64,000 nucleotides of DNA from Halobacillus fulvus (GTDB taxonomy: Bacteria; Bacillota; Bacilli; Bacillales; Halobacillaceae): contig SCFO01000001.1 in NCBI GenBank assembly GCA_004078665.1, positions 956,377-1,020,376 of the forward strand. Reading direction: 5' to 3'. The notes under the pieces were generated by a model. The model worked only from the letters and a program-made list of their open reading frames with translations, was not told the DNA's origin and did no database searches. A program made the translations under genes and the position numbers. Positions within the stretch are counted from its first letter, which is position 1, and each line of letters starts with the position of its first letter. This document shows, one piece after another, positions 17,581-28,660 of this stretch.

Positions 17581-18684
17581 TTATCGTTGATTTGAAAAGC
17601 GGCTGACACTGAGAAGCAGGCCGAGGGAAGCCAGGGTCAACGTTAAAGACGATCCACCGTAGCTGACAAGCGGAAGCGTAATTCCTGTTACGGGGATCAG
17701 CCCCGTAACAACACTTACGTTGATCATCACCTGAATCGTAATCATCCCGACGATCCCAAGAGCAAGCAGCATCCCGAACAAATCTGGAGCATATAAGCTC
17801 GCTCTTATTCCTCTCCAAAGCAGAATGAAAAACAGGCTAAGCAGAACGACTCCTCCTATAAACCCGAGCTCCTCAGCAAGGACAGCAAAAATGAAGTCCG
17901 TCTGCGGTTCCGGCAAATAGAAAAATTTCTGCATACTGTTTCCGAGACCGAGACCTAAAAGCCCACCAGGTCCGATCGCATACAGCGATTGGATGATTTG
18001 AAACCCGCTCCCGAGCGGATCTTCCCATGGATGCAGAAAAGCAGTGATCCGTTTGATCCGGTACGGAGCTGACGCGATCAATCCTACCATTCCTGCCATC
18101 CCTGCCGCTGCGATCCACATAAAATGGCTGATCCTTGCCCCAGCTGTAAACATCATCACAAGGCAAGTGCCGACCATCACCACACCTGTCCCTAAATCGG
18201 GCTGGAGCATAATGAGGGCAAACGGAACCCCGATCAAAGCAAGGCCTGGCAGAAACCCTTCTTGAAAAGAATTCATTCTTTTTTGCCGTTCGGATAAAAA
18301 CCTGGCCAGAAACAAAATCAGTCCGAGCTTCATAAATTCGGACGGCTGGATGCTGAACATCCCGACACCGATCCAGCTGCGAGCCCCTCCGCGCACCATT
18401 CCGACTCCTGGAATCAGAACGGCAATGAGGAAGACGAGACAGACGATCAAAATGATTTTAGCGTGCTTGTACCACACGTAATAAGGAATCCTTGATAAAG
18501 CGACCATCGCAATCAATCCGGCTGTTGCAAATAACATCTGGCGTTTCGCATAAAACCACGGGTCATCAAACTTGTATTCCGACCAGATGCTCGAGGAGCT
18601 GTACACCATGATCATTCCGATGATCAAAATCCCCAAAACGGCCACTACTAGCCACATATCCGGCTTTTTCAACTTTTCTTCCAT
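17581..18684 (-). CDS. spoVE: SEDS glycosyltransferase SpoVE (FtsW/RodA family)
   Basis: Polytopic SEDS peptidoglycan polymerase, needed in Bacillus for spore cortex synthesis with SpoVD. The 367-residue protein has about ten membrane segments and the family motifs MVYSSSSIW near the start, QPSEFMKLGLILFLAR, LQPDLGTG, the catalytic Asp region PEPQTDFIFAVLAEELGFIG, and LPLVSYGGSS near the end. Position in the mur cluster supports SpoVE; the vegetative FtsW paralogue is at 59524-60717. The ATG at 18684 was chosen; the one at 18705 overlaps the GGGAGG site. Confidence 0.92.
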   Translation of the reverse strand: MEEKLKKPDMWLVVAVLGILIIGMIMVYSSSSIWSEYKFDDPWFYAKRQMLFATAGLIAMVALSRIPYYVWYKHAKIILIVCLVFLIAVLIPGVGMVRGGARSWIGVGMFSIQPSEFMKLGLILFLARFLSERQKRMNSFQEGFLPGLALIGVPFALIMLQPDLGTGVVMVGTCLVMMFTAGARISHFMWIAAAGMAGMVGLIASAPYRIKRITAFLHPWEDPLGSGFQIIQSLYAIGPGGLLGLGLGNSMQKFFYLPEPQTDFIFAVLAEELGFIGGVVLLSLFFILLWRGIRASLYAPDLFGMLLALGIVGMITIQVMINVSVVTGLIPVTGITLPLVSYGGSSLTLTLASLGLLLSVSRFSNQR

Positions 18685-18745
18685 GAAAAAAGCCCTACCT
18701 CCCATCTCAATGGAAAACAGGGCATTAAGCTTGTCGCATAAGCCC

Positions 18746-20092
18746 TTATTTCAGCTTATGCACCGCTTCAATAAACATGTTACCTCTTTCTTCAAACGTT
18801 TTATACTGATCCCAGCTTGCACAGGCAGGCGATAGTAAAATGACATCTTTTTCAGAGGAAATTTCAAACGCCGCATCGACGGCTTCCTTCATTGTGTCAA
18901 CCTTTCTGATGTTGGCAATTCCAGCCCGTTCAGCGGATTCGGCCAAGAGGTCGGCCGTTTCACCGAACAGCACCATGGCTTTCACGCCTTCCAAATATGG
19001 CTCAAGTGCTTCAAAGGTATTCCCGCGATCGAGTCCGCCTGCTAATAGAATGACAGGCTTTTGGAACGACCTTAGCGCATAGGATGTCGCCAAAATGTTT
19101 GTGGCCTTAGAATCATTATAGAAATACCGCCCCTGCTTTTCAGTTATGAATTGCAGGCGGTGATCGACGCCGCGGAAAGTGGTCAGCACTTCTTCAATCG
19201 CCTGATCGGAAATGCCGCTGACTTTGACAGCAGCCACGGCTGCGAGAATATTTTGCAGATTCTGCGGACCGACAAGGCGGATATCCGCACGCTTCATGAT
19301 CGGGTCTTCCTGGAAATAGATGAACTCCTCATCCGCCCAGGCTCCCTCCCCTTGCTGTTTCAAGGAAAAAGGCACAAGTTTGGCTTTCGCATCTTGTAAG
19401 TAACGGATGATTTTGTCATCGTCCGCATTATAAACAAGAACATCCTCTTCTGTCTGGTTGGCAATCAGCTTCGCCTTCGCGTCGTGATAATTCTCAAGCG
19501 TATGATGGTAATCCAGATGGGCCTCATACAAATTGAGCCAGACCGCCACGTTCGGACGGAACGTTTCCGTACCTAGCAGTTGGAAAGAAGAGAGCTCGAC
19601 GACCATCGTTTCATCGGAAGTCGTCGACCTCGCCACTTCACAGGATACTTCTCCGATGTTACCTGCGACGGCAACCGGTTTTTGGTCGGCTTCGATCATT
19701 TTATGAATGAGCGTCGTCGTCGTTGTCTTTCCATTCGATCCGGTGACACCGATCAATGATCCGTCGTGAAGCTTTCCGGCAAGCTCCACCTCTGTCACAA
19801 CGGGGATCTTCTGTTGAACAGCTTCTTCAACAAGTGGATTTTCATAGGGGATCCCAGGATTTTTGACCATGAGATCGACACCATCCAAGGCAGACAGCGG
19901 ATGGGCGCCTGTGATGATCGTCGCTCCTTTTTTCTCAAGGGACTTTACAGCCTCTGACTCAGGATCAGCCTTCAAATCGTTGATGGTAACCTTAACGCCA
20001 CTATCAAGCAAAAGCTCAGCGGCTGCCGTCCCGCTCTTCGCGAGTCCAAGAACGAGGACGTGCTGATAGGAAAAGTTTTTTAATGTTTTCAT
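18746..20092 (-). CDS. murD: UDP-N-acetylmuramoyl-L-alanine:D-glutamate ligase
   Basis: Cytoplasmic ligase that adds D-glutamate to UDP-MurNAc-L-Ala with ATP. The 448-residue protein has the N-terminal Rossmann-like domain ([16 protein letters not shown]), the P-loop [14 protein letters not shown] near residue 114, the central [16 protein letters not shown], and the C-terminal domain with DDSKATN-like YNDSKATN and LAGGLDRG. Its start overlaps the mraY stop by four bases (ATGA), so translation is coupled. Confidence 0.97.
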   Translation of the reverse strand: MKTLKNFSYQHVLVLGLAKSGTAAAELLLDSGVKVTINDLKADPESEAVKSLEKKGATIITGAHPLSALDGVDLMVKNPGIPYENPLVEEAVQQKIPVVTEVELAGKLHDGSLIGVTGSNGKTTTTTLIHKMIEADQKPVAVAGNIGEVSCEVARSTTSDETMVVELSSFQLLGTETFRPNVAVWLNLYEAHLDYHHTLENYHDAKAKLIANQTEEDVLVYNADDDKIIRYLQDAKAKLVPFSLKQQGEGAWADEEFIYFQEDPIMKRADIRLVGPQNLQNILAAVAAVKVSGISDQAIEEVLTTFRGVDHRLQFITEKQGRYFYNDSKATNILATSYALRSFQKPVILLAGGLDRGNTFEALEPYLEGVKAMVLFGETADLLAESAERAGIANIRKVDTMKEAVDAAFEISSEKDVILLSPACASWDQYKTFEERGNMFIEAVHKLK

Positions 20093-21075
20093 CCGAACAT
20101 CACCTCAATATACACTCCAAGAACAGCAAATACGATCCCGACTGCCCAGAACGTTGTGACGACCCGCCATTCGGACCAGCCCTTCAATTCATAGTGGTGA
20201 TGGAGTGGACTCATACGGAATACGCGTTTCCCAGTCGTTTTGAATGAAATAACCTGAATGATGACGGATAACGTTTCTAATACAAATACCCCACCGATAA
20301 GGACGAGCAACAATTCCATTTTGAGTAAAATCGCAATAATGGAAATCGCTCCGCCTAAAGCAAGCGATCCTGTGTCTCCCATAAACACCTTCGCCGGGTG
20401 TGCATTAAAGACAAGGAATCCAAGAAGTGCACCAACAACGGAGAGAGCAAAAATTGTCACTTCAGGATTCGGATCGATCGTCCATGCAAGGATTCCGAAT
20501 GCCCCGAAAGCGATCGCGGCTGTACCGGCTAGCAGTCCATCAAGCCCGTCTGTTAAGTTGACGGCATTTGAACCTCCAACAAGCATGAATAGAATGAGCA
20601 GGCCGTAACCCCAGCCGAGTTCAAGCTCGATGCCCGTTCCCGGAATGCCGACCGTTGTCTCGAATCCATTCTGCTGAAGAATCAAATAGACAACGATCGC
20701 AATCACGATCTGTCCAAGCATCTTCTGTTTTGACGTTAATCCAAGGTTGCGTTTCATCGCTACTTTAATGTAGTCATCTAAAAACCCTAATAGTCCGTAG
20801 CCTAGTAAAACAAAGAGAACGATAAACAACTGAATACTCGTTTCTCCAGAATAAATAAAGAACGAGGAAATGAGCGTCGTCACGACAATCGAAATGATGA
20901 TCATGACCCCGCCCATCGTCGGCGTTCCTGATTTCTTTTGGTGTGATTCCGGGCCTTCCTCCCGAATCGCTTGTCCGAACTTCAATCGTCTCAAAAACGG
21001 AATGATGATCGGCGATATTACGACAGTCACTGCAAAAGCTATTGCCATAGTGATGAGTAATATGTAGTCTTCCAT
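20089..21075 (-). CDS. mraY: Phospho-N-acetylmuramoyl-pentapeptide transferase MraY
   Basis: Membrane enzyme that joins phospho-MurNAc-pentapeptide to undecaprenyl phosphate, forming lipid I. The 328-residue protein has about ten membrane segments. Conserved motifs are [10 protein letters not shown] near residue 50, FLDDYIKV near 98, NLTDGLDGL near 173, [10 protein letters not shown] near 235, and [14 protein letters not shown] near 295. A strong AAGGAGGAA site precedes the ATG. It lies 32 bp after murF. Confidence 0.97.
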   Translation of the reverse strand: MEDYILLITMAIAFAVTVVISPIIIPFLRRLKFGQAIREEGPESHQKKSGTPTMGGVMIIISIVVTTLISSFFIYSGETSIQLFIVLFVLLGYGLLGFLDDYIKVAMKRNLGLTSKQKMLGQIVIAIVVYLILQQNGFETTVGIPGTGIELELGWGYGLLILFMLVGGSNAVNLTDGLDGLLAGTAAIAFGAFGILAWTIDPNPEVTIFALSVVGALLGFLVFNAHPAKVFMGDTGSLALGGAISIIAILLKMELLLVLIGGVFVLETLSVIIQVISFKTTGKRVFRMSPLHHHYELKGWSEWRVVTTFWAVGIVFAVLGVYIEVMFG

Positions 21076-21107
21076 GATTAGTTCCTCCTTATCGTCATCG
21101 CCTTTTT

Positions 21108-22460
21108 CTAGTTGACTAAGGGATCGAGCAGCTCTTCTAACTTCATACCTCTCGAAGCCTTAATTAAAACTACTGTGTCTCCGGTCAAAATGGATTGGAT
21201 GTGATGACTTAACACGTGTTTATCTGTAAAATGCTTCGCCTCGACACCGGCAGCATCAACAGCCTTTGTAATTTCCTCTGAATGATCTCCGATCGTATAG
21301 ACGGCTGCGATTTGATTATCGATCGCTTCTGCTACTCCGGCATGAAGGGCTCTAGAATGCTCTCCAAGCTCAAACATATCTCCCAAAACCAAAATTTTTC
21401 TTGATTTCGATTTCAGCTGCCGTACCACTTCGATGACCGCTTTCATCGATGTCGGAGACGCGTTATACGCATCATTGATGATCAGTGATCCGTTTTTTCC
21501 TTCATGCTTCTCGAATCGCATCCCTGACATTTCAAGCTGACGGAACCCTTGCTGGATCTGTTCCTTGGAAATTCCAAGCTTTTCTGCCACGGCGATTACA
21601 TATGTGGCATTCTTCACATTGTGTTTCCCAGCCATCGGAAGCACGTACGTTTCCCCTTTTACAACAAAAGAGGTTTCCGAATCGTCAAGACTCTCGACGG
21701 TTGCCACGATATCACATGTCTCACCAAAGCCGCAGGAGACAGAGCGCCCTTCCTGTAAGGCTTCCCTGAGCAACGGCTCATCGCCATCCATCATGCAATA
21801 GCCTTTCTCAGACAGACCATCCCGAATTTCAAGCTTCGCTTTGGCGATTCCTTCTCTTGATCCGAAGTTCTCAATGTGAGATTCTCCGATATTCGTAATG
21901 ATCGTATAATGGGGCTTTGCCAGTTTCGAGAGAAGGGATATCTCCCCGGCGCGATCCATCCCCATTTCGAGGACGACAACTTCTGTCTTTGTGTCCATCG
22001 CGAGAATCGTCAGGGGCAAACCGATATGGTTATTGAAATTCCCTTGCGTCTTGTGGGTCACATACGCTGTATTCACGACGGACGCCATCATATCCTTCGT
22101 CGTCGTTTTTCCATTTGAGCCGGTCACACCGACAACAATTGGATCGACTTTTTTCAAATAAAAAGCAGCCAGTTCTTGAAGAGCTTTCGTTGTGTCTTCT
22201 ACAAAAAACACCGGAAAATCGGTCGGCACAAGCTTCGGAAGCTCTACATCCCTCTGCCAGATAGCCGCTGTTGCGCCTTGCTTAATCGCATCTCCAAGAA
22301 AGCTGTGACCATCGAAGTTTTCACCGACGATCGGAACGAACAGACTCTGCTTCGCTTTTTTCCGAGAGTCTGTCATAATCGAACGGATCGTAATCGGATC
22401 CGTTGCTAACCCTCTATGTTCTGGAAAAACTTGAATGAGTTCATTGACTTCTAATTTCAT
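21108..22460 (-). CDS. murF: UDP-MurNAc-tripeptide:D-Ala-D-Ala ligase
   Basis: Cytoplasmic ligase that completes the UDP-MurNAc-pentapeptide. The 450-residue protein has the N-terminal domain with [22 protein letters not shown], the P-loop [15 protein letters not shown] near residue 111, [20 protein letters not shown], and [12 protein letters not shown] near 325. The start overlaps the murE stop (ATGA). B. subtilis 168 keeps murF elsewhere next to ddl; the present murE-murF-mraY order is the commoner bacterial one. Confidence 0.96.
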   Translation of the reverse strand: MKLEVNELIQVFPEHRGLATDPITIRSIMTDSRKKAKQSLFVPIVGENFDGHSFLGDAIKQGATAAIWQRDVELPKLVPTDFPVFFVEDTTKALQELAAFYLKKVDPIVVGVTGSNGKTTTKDMMASVVNTAYVTHKTQGNFNNHIGLPLTILAMDTKTEVVVLEMGMDRAGEISLLSKLAKPHYTIITNIGESHIENFGSREGIAKAKLEIRDGLSEKGYCMMDGDEPLLREALQEGRSVSCGFGETCDIVATVESLDDSETSFVVKGETYVLPMAGKHNVKNATYVIAVAEKLGISKEQIQQGFRQLEMSGMRFEKHEGKNGSLIINDAYNASPTSMKAVIEVVRQLKSKSRKILVLGDMFELGEHSRALHAGVAEAIDNQIAAVYTIGDHSEEITKAVDAAGVEAKHFTDKHVLSHHIQSILTGDTVVLIKASRGMKLEELLDPLVN

Positions 22461-23932
22461 CGTGTATGCTCCTTAAATCCTTTTAAAATCCTCCGTGCGA
22501 CTTCACGGTCATCGAAATGTCTGCGATCACCATTGATTTCCTGAAATGTTTCATGACCTTTGCCAGCGATGAGGACGACATCTCCTTCGCGCGCCGATGT
22601 AAGTGCACAACGAATCGCTTCCTCACGATCATCCATCACCTCATAGCCTTCCTTTAGGTGGCTTGTCATTTCATGAAAAATTTGCGCTGGATCCTCTGTA
22701 CGAGGGTTATCTGACGTAAAAATAACTTGCTCACCATATTTCATGGCGACATCCGCCATCTGCGGGCGCTTTTCCCTATCCCGATCTCCCCCACATCCGA
22801 CGACGACTCTGACGGAACCCCGACAAAACGCTGAAATCGTCTCGAGAACACTTTCCAACGAATCCGGCGTGTGGGCATAATCGACCACTACTCCGAAGGG
22901 CTGCCCTTCGCGGATCGATTCAAAACGGCCCGGAATCCCTTTTGTATTCTCAAAAGAGTGCTGAATGAGAGACAAGGGAAGATCAAAAATGATGCCAACC
23001 GCTGCTGCCGCCAGCATGTTGTAGATGCTGAAGCGTCCCATCAGTGGGCTATCAATGGCCACCTCTCCCTTAGGCGTCTTCATTATGAAGCAGGTGCCTG
23101 TTTCCTGCAACCGGATGTCTGTTGCCATCAGATCGGCCTGCTGTTCAATGCCATACGTAAGAAACGGCTGTGCCGTCGATCGGATAATCTTTCCGGATGA
23201 TACGGAATCGTTATTCACCACCGCAATTTTGTCACGTTTTCTATTATACCCATTTCCTAACTGTGCGAACAATAGGGACTTTGCCCGAAGATAGTCTTCG
23301 AAACCGTCATGATAATCCAGGTGGTCGCGAGTCAAATTCGTAAACACCGCAACATCGAACTCACACCCGAACACTCTTCCCTGATCGAGCGCATGAGAAG
23401 AGACTTCCATAATCGCAGCCTCCACCTTTTCCTCGACCATCTGATGAAAATACTTCTGAATCGTAAGTGCATCCGGCGTCGTGTTTTTTACCGGGAGCGT
23501 ACGGTTTCCGATTTTGACCTGAATCGTCCCGATCATCGCGGTTTTCTTATGGTCATGACTGAATAGTTCATCAATTAGGTAGGCGACGGTCGTTTTCCCA
23601 TTCGTACCGGTAATTCCGATAACAGGAAGTTTCGAAGTGGGATGGTGATAAAATTTTGATGCAACTTGTGCCAATGCACGCCTCGAGTCGTTCACTCGAA
23701 TGACTGGGACAGATACATCGAGCTCTTGTTCTGCGATGATCGCCACTGCACCGTTCGCTGCCGCCTGAGAGGCGAACCGGTGTCCGTCCGTGTTCACTCC
23801 CCGAATACAAACAAAAAGGTCTCCCGCTTGAGTCGACCTTGAATCCATAGAAATTCGCTTCACCTTTTTTTTATGAATCGGCTTTGTCACTTTTGCAAAA
23901 GGAAGCTCTGCAAGCAGTGTCTTCAATTTCAT
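22457..23932 (-). CDS. murE: UDP-MurNAc-L-Ala-D-Glu:meso-diaminopimelate ligase
   Basis: Cytoplasmic ligase that adds the third stem-peptide residue. The 491-residue protein has the P-loop GITGTNGKTTVAYL near residue 107, the KNTTPDALTIQ substrate loop, NLTRDHLDYH, and DNPRTEDP, the motif of enzymes that add meso-diaminopimelate rather than lysine. This bears on taxonomy: Halobacillus walls contain ornithine, so the motif points to a meso-DAP relative. The specificity is inferred from the motif only. It lies 72 bp after spoVD. Confidence 0.95.
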   Translation of the reverse strand: MKLKTLLAELPFAKVTKPIHKKKVKRISMDSRSTQAGDLFVCIRGVNTDGHRFASQAAANGAVAIIAEQELDVSVPVIRVNDSRRALAQVASKFYHHPTSKLPVIGITGTNGKTTVAYLIDELFSHDHKKTAMIGTIQVKIGNRTLPVKNTTPDALTIQKYFHQMVEEKVEAAIMEVSSHALDQGRVFGCEFDVAVFTNLTRDHLDYHDGFEDYLRAKSLLFAQLGNGYNRKRDKIAVVNNDSVSSGKIIRSTAQPFLTYGIEQQADLMATDIRLQETGTCFIMKTPKGEVAIDSPLMGRFSIYNMLAAAAVGIIFDLPLSLIQHSFENTKGIPGRFESIREGQPFGVVVDYAHTPDSLESVLETISAFCRGSVRVVVGCGGDRDREKRPQMADVAMKYGEQVIFTSDNPRTEDPAQIFHEMTSHLKEGYEVMDDREEAIRCALTSAREGDVVLIAGKGHETFQEINGDRRHFDDREVARRILKGFKEHTR

Positions 23933-24004
23933 TTTATGGACACCCCACCAGCATCCAGCCCTATTATATCAAAGGAACGTAGGGTCTGGATGCCTAATTT
24001 TGTT

Positions 24005-25927
24005 TTATTCTCCTAAAAACACCCGTATCGTCGAACCTGACGGGACTTTCACACCAGCTTCCGGTGCCTGCGTTATGACGCGGTCCCCTTTACCAGATAC
24101 CTCTAGCTCAAGTGGCGTCAGCAATTGCTTCAGTTCCTTAAGTTCAAGTCCGGTCACGTTCGGCACTTCAACAAGCGGTTCCTCAGGCCAGGCATACTCT
24201 TTCTCCAATCCGTCTGTTCTCGGCTTGACGCCCAGCGCTCGAAGACTGTCCCCCATAATACTTCCGACTATCGGTGCTGCGACAACCCCCCCAAACTGGA
24301 CGGTGTTTTTCGGGTTATCAATCGCCAAATATACGACAAGTTCAGGATCATCAGCCGGTGCGAATCCGATAAAGGATACGATATGGTTATTTTCCATATA
24401 GCGCCCGTCCGGTCCGACCTTCTGAGCGGTACCTGTTTTACCGCCGACGCGATAGCCTTCGACATATGCTCCCCTTCCTGTCCCTTTGGCCACGACATTT
24501 TCCAAAGCTTCCCGGATCTGCTTCGAAGTATCCTCCGAAATCACCCGTTCCTTCATATTCGGCTTATTCTCTTTCAAAACTTCCCCAGTAACCGGATCAA
24601 CCCACGCTTCCTGTATATATGGTTCGTAGTAGTATCCGCCATTGACTGCAGCGGCTACAGCCATCACCTGCTGAATCGGTGTGACGGAGACCCCTTGACC
24701 GAACGCTGTTGTCGCTTGTTCGACAGGACCGACATTTTCTGGTTTAAACAGGATTCCTTTTCCTTCTCCTTCTAAGTCGATGCCTGTTTTTTCACCGAAG
24801 CCGAACCTTTCGATGTATACGAATAAACGGTCTTTTCCAAGACGCTGTCCGAGCGTTACAAATCCTGGGTTACAGGAATTCTGAACGACTTCAAGAAAAG
24901 TCTGATCGCCGTGACCTCCACGCTTCCAGCAGTGTAGCGTCGCCCCGTCCACTTTGATGGCTCCTGAATCATGGAAATGTTCATCCTCCAGATTGACGAG
25001 GTTTTCTTCGAGAGCTGCCGCGAGTGTAATGATCTTGAACGTCGAGCCTGGTTCATACGTACTCCAGACTGGCAAGTTGCGGTTGTATACTTTCGCATCA
25101 ACCTTTTGATATTCAGCCGGGTGGAAATTAGGTCTCGAAGCCATGCCGACCACCTTCCCTGTATCAGGATCGACGGCTAAAGCAACCGCACCATCCGGAC
25201 TGTATTTAGCCTCAGCAATATCTAATTCTCGCTCGATGATCGACTGGACCTTGTAATCGATCGTCAGCTTTAAATCTTTGCCATCTACAGGAGGTTCATA
25301 CACATCCGCCATCTCCGGCATTCTCTTTCCTTTGGCATCAGAGAAAAAAGATAGGGCTCCTTTTTCCCCCTTCAGCTGTTCATCGTAATAAGCCTCCAGC
25401 CCAAGCAGTCCCTGATTATCGATTCCACTGAATCCGAGCACGTGGGACAGAAATGCACCGTGCGGATAATACCGCTCTGAATCCTCCGCGATATAGACCC
25501 CCGGCATCGACAGGGCTTGAATCGCATCTGCTTGTTTTTCACTTATTTTTCTGCCTTCAGGGTGAATCCGTTCGATCGATGCTGCTTTCGTTACGTGCTG
25601 GTACGCTTTGTCTTGACTCATATTCAAAATTTGCGCCAGCTGAGCCGCTGTCTTCTCCGGCTCCTTCACTTGCCGCGGAACGACCATCACAGTAGGAGCA
25701 GACTGGTTGCCGACAAGCACTTCACCATCGGTATCCAGGATCTTTCCACGCTCCGGTTCAAACGTAATGTCCCTGCTCCACGACTCTTCCGCTTTCGAAA
25801 TCAAAAAGTCGCTGAGTACGAACTGCACGTACCCGAGCCTGATCATAATGACCGCAAACAAAATCAGTCCAACAAAAAAAACAGTGACTAACCGTTTCTT
25901 GACGATTACTTGTGATACACGTCTCAT
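24005..25927 (-). CDS. spoVD: Sporulation-specific class B penicillin-binding protein SpoVD
   Basis: Transpeptidase that makes spore cortex with SpoVE. The 640-residue protein has a cytoplasmic basic start, one membrane anchor (about residues 10-30), the dimerisation domain, and the transpeptidase domain with STFK in EPGSTFKII, SCN in NSCNPGF, and KTG in GGKTGTAQ. One PASTA domain ends the protein, as expected for SpoVD. The ATG at 25927 follows AAAGGAG; the longer frame to 26002 reaches the pbpB stop and is rejected. It is paralogous to pbpB just upstream. Confidence 0.94.
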   Translation of the reverse strand: MRRVSQVIVKKRLVTVFFVGLILFAVIMIRLGYVQFVLSDFLISKAEESWSRDITFEPERGKILDTDGEVLVGNQSAPTVMVVPRQVKEPEKTAAQLAQILNMSQDKAYQHVTKAASIERIHPEGRKISEKQADAIQALSMPGVYIAEDSERYYPHGAFLSHVLGFSGIDNQGLLGLEAYYDEQLKGEKGALSFFSDAKGKRMPEMADVYEPPVDGKDLKLTIDYKVQSIIERELDIAEAKYSPDGAVALAVDPDTGKVVGMASRPNFHPAEYQKVDAKVYNRNLPVWSTYEPGSTFKIITLAAALEENLVNLEDEHFHDSGAIKVDGATLHCWKRGGHGDQTFLEVVQNSCNPGFVTLGQRLGKDRLFVYIERFGFGEKTGIDLEGEGKGILFKPENVGPVEQATTAFGQGVSVTPIQQVMAVAAAVNGGYYYEPYIQEAWVDPVTGEVLKENKPNMKERVISEDTSKQIREALENVVAKGTGRGAYVEGYRVGGKTGTAQKVGPDGRYMENNHIVSFIGFAPADDPELVVYLAIDNPKNTVQFGGVVAAPIVGSIMGDSLRALGVKPRTDGLEKEYAWPEEPLVEVPNVTGLELKELKQLLTPLELEVSGKGDRVITQAPEAGVKVPSGSTIRVFLGE

Positions 25928-26001
25928 CCCATTACTCCTTTGACAGACTAGTAGGCTTGTATCACTATATGCAATCGAAAAACGATTAGAACACTGTTTC
26001 A

Positions 26002-28272
26002 TCAGCCCTGATCGGGACTTTCTGCTTCTTCTGATTCAAGATCTGCGTTCTGCTGTTCCAGTTCGGTTTCAGGTGGTGGTTCTTCCGTACTCTGCTCCCC
26101 ATCTGGACTAGGCGGTGACAGTTCGACGACAAGATAGCCGTTTTCCTTAATTTCCGCCCCAGGTTTAATGCTTTGATTTCTGACGTAACCGTCTCCCATC
26201 ACTTCCACATTGAGATTGAACTGGTTAGCCAAACGATGGACATCCCTTAAGGAATCTCCCGTCAAATCAGGCATTGTCGGCTGATCGGTCACAATCATAA
26301 TTTTCTGGTTCTCAAGCACCTGTGACTTCGGCTCCGGAAGGGTCGTGACGACCTCCTGCCCATCCCCGATCACTTCGACGTGCTCAAAGTCTTCTCGTAG
26401 GCGCTCAGTCGCTCCGTCTACGCTCATATTCGTCACATCAGGCAATGAGAGTGTTCGTACCGTCGGACTTTGATCTTTATCTGGCTTAATATTCAAATAG
26501 TGAAGGCTGTTTTCCATCACCGTTTTCACGATGTAGGAAACAGGCTCTGAACCAAGCTCCGTCGGTTCAAGGTCAGGCTGCTGGACCGCGACATACATCA
26601 CAAGCTCAGGATCATCAGCCGGTGCCATTCCCATAAAGGAAAAGACGTAGTTATTCCGTCCCGTCAAATACCCACGCGGGCCATCACTGATTTGTGCCGT
26701 ACCGGTTTTACCAGCTAACGAGAAGTTCTGAAGCTTGAAGGATTGACCTGTTCCATCCTCAGAAGTGACGACAGATTCCATCAAGTCGCGGACCTGTTTG
26801 GCTGTATCTTCAGTAATCGGCTCCCCGATCACTTCCGATGTACCCTCTTTCAACACTTCTCCTGTATCACTCGATGTGATTTCAGACAGCACATACGGCC
26901 GCATCATTTGACCACCGTTGGCGACCGCTGAGGCTGCTGTCAGCATTTGAATCGGAGTCGTTGTAGATCCTTGACCATAGGAGGTCGTAATGACTTCACT
27001 CGCTCTATCGTAAACCAATCGTCCAACCTGCTCACCCGGGAGGTCGATGCCCGTTTTTTCGGTGAAGCCGAATTTTTCGATGTACTCCCTATAACGTTCC
27101 TGACCTAACACTTCGTAGGCGAGAATCGATGAAGCCACGTTTGATGATCGGCGGAAGCCTTCATCAAAGGAAATAGTACCCCAGCCTTCTCCATTATTAT
27201 GGTCACGGATTCTTCTGGATTGCTCGGTCGGTCTATACGTACCGGATTTATACAAATCACTGCCGTCATAGACACCGGCATCAATTGCGGCCGCCCAAGT
27301 GAAGATCTTCATCGGTGATCCGACTTCAAATGGGTAGGAAATGATATCGTTATACCAGTTCTCAACGTTTCCGATGTCGTTCGGGTTATAGCTCGGACGG
27401 TTCCCCATCGCAAGGATTTCCCCTGTATCAGGATCCATGACCGCTGCCATGATCTTCTCCGGATTGTACTGCTCCTCGACTTCCGTCAGAGCATCTTCGA
27501 GAAACGTCTGGATTTTCTGATCGATCGTCAAATGGACATCTTCCCCGTGGTCCGGTTCTTTCATGACGGTATTCGGGTCGAGAAGCTTCGTTCCGTATTT
27601 ATCGCGCTCGTAGCTGATGGCTCCCTTTTCTTCCTGCAGGTACTTTTCCATTTGCTTCTCGATACCTGTCACGCCTGAAATCGCACCGTCTTGAGTACGG
27701 GCAAACCCAATGACGTGTGAAGCAAACGTACCGTTCGGATAGTACCGTTTGGCTTCTTCGATAAACTGGATCCCAGGGAGTTCGAGTTCTTCAATCTCTT
27801 CTTTCTGTTTCTGAGTCAAATTCCGGGCATCAGAACCGAATTCGACCTGAAACCGATTGTTATCCTCATCTTCATCCTCATGGGTAGCGATTCCGTCACG
27901 AAGCGTCTCTTCGATTTCACTTGCTTCCATATCGAGGACCGGCGCTAAAGCTTGAGCCGTTTTCTGAGGGTCTTCCACATGTTTCGGATTTTCAAGGTTG
28001 GCGGAATAGTTCGGATCTACAATTGCGTACAGTCGGAAGGTCGGGCGATCATACGCTAGAACCATCCCGTTCTTATCGTAAATCTTCCCTCTTAATGCAT
28101 CGATTTCATAAGAGCTTGTACGAATGTCCTCCGCCCACTTATTCAAATCGACACCTTGCACTTCCTGTGTCGTTTCAATATACAGAAAGCGTCCGACAAC
28201 AACGAGAAACATGATCGTAAACACTAGGATGAGGAGGGCCGCTCCTCGATGCGTCCTTTTACTTTTCATCAT
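26002..28272 (-). CDS. pbpB: Divisome class B penicillin-binding protein PBP2B
   Basis: Septal transpeptidase partner of FtsW. The 756-residue protein has one N-terminal membrane anchor (about residues 10-28), the PBP dimerisation domain, and the transpeptidase domain with SPMK in VGSPMKIFTW, SSN in RRSSNVAS, and KTG in AGKTGTAQ. Two PASTA domains (about 595-715) precede a Glu/Pro-rich, strongly acidic tail (EQSTEEPPPETELEQQ) that is longer than in B. subtilis and fits a halophile. It follows ftsL by 16 bp. Confidence 0.95.
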   Translation of the reverse strand: MMKSKRTHRGAALLILVFTIMFLVVVGRFLYIETTQEVQGVDLNKWAEDIRTSSYEIDALRGKIYDKNGMVLAYDRPTFRLYAIVDPNYSANLENPKHVEDPQKTAQALAPVLDMEASEIEETLRDGIATHEDEDEDNNRFQVEFGSDARNLTQKQKEEIEELELPGIQFIEEAKRYYPNGTFASHVIGFARTQDGAISGVTGIEKQMEKYLQEEKGAISYERDKYGTKLLDPNTVMKEPDHGEDVHLTIDQKIQTFLEDALTEVEEQYNPEKIMAAVMDPDTGEILAMGNRPSYNPNDIGNVENWYNDIISYPFEVGSPMKIFTWAAAIDAGVYDGSDLYKSGTYRPTEQSRRIRDHNNGEGWGTISFDEGFRRSSNVASSILAYEVLGQERYREYIEKFGFTEKTGIDLPGEQVGRLVYDRASEVITTSYGQGSTTTPIQMLTAASAVANGGQMMRPYVLSEITSSDTGEVLKEGTSEVIGEPITEDTAKQVRDLMESVVTSEDGTGQSFKLQNFSLAGKTGTAQISDGPRGYLTGRNNYVFSFMGMAPADDPELVMYVAVQQPDLEPTELGSEPVSYIVKTVMENSLHYLNIKPDKDQSPTVRTLSLPDVTNMSVDGATERLREDFEHVEVIGDGQEVVTTLPEPKSQVLENQKIMIVTDQPTMPDLTGDSLRDVHRLANQFNLNVEVMGDGYVRNQSIKPGAEIKENGYLVVELSPPSPDGEQSTEEPPPETELEQQNADLESEEAESPDQG

Positions 28273-28288
28273 GACATCACCGGTTTAT

Positions 28289-28660
28289 TTATTCTCCAAC
28301 CGTACCCGCTTGCTTCACTTGAGCGTTTTGAATGTTCAAGCCATTTTCTTTGGCGATATTCAAAATACGGTCAGGGTTACTTAATTCTTTCACTTGGTAC
28401 GCCAGATTCTCATTACGTGTTTCCTGCTGGGAAATATTCGATTCAAGGCTGCGGATATCCCGGTTCAGTACATCCGTCTGTGAGGAGAACTGAACAAGGA
28501 ATACAGAAGCCGCTACAACAATCGCCGTTGACACCGTATATAAGAACTTCTCGCCTGTGCTGATCCATCTCTTTTTTTTATGTACCTTTACTTTGACCTG
28601 TTTCTGTCTCTCAGGCTGTTGTAAAGGTTGTCGATCTCTTTTGACTTGCTCAACGCTCAT
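28289..28660 (-). CDS. ftsL: Cell division protein FtsL
   Basis: Bitopic divisome protein of 123 residues: a basic cytoplasmic part (about 1-37), one membrane segment ([20 protein letters not shown]), and an extracytoplasmic leucine-zipper-like coiled coil with [12 protein letters not shown] near the end. It partners DivIC and DivIB and activates PBP2B-FtsW. The ATG overlaps the rsmH stop (ATGA) with AAGGGTGG upstream. Confidence 0.93.
   Translation of the reverse strand: MSVEQVKRDRQPLQQPERQKQVKVKVHKKKRWISTGEKFLYTVSTAIVVAASVFLVQFSSQTDVLNRDIRSLESNISQQETRNENLAYQVKELSNPDRILNIAKENGLNIQNAQVKQAGTVGE

Noticed and set aside
24125-24775. Long plus-strand frame (216 codons) opposite spoVD
   Set aside because: Antisense shadow of a clear PBP gene; no ribosome site or family features.
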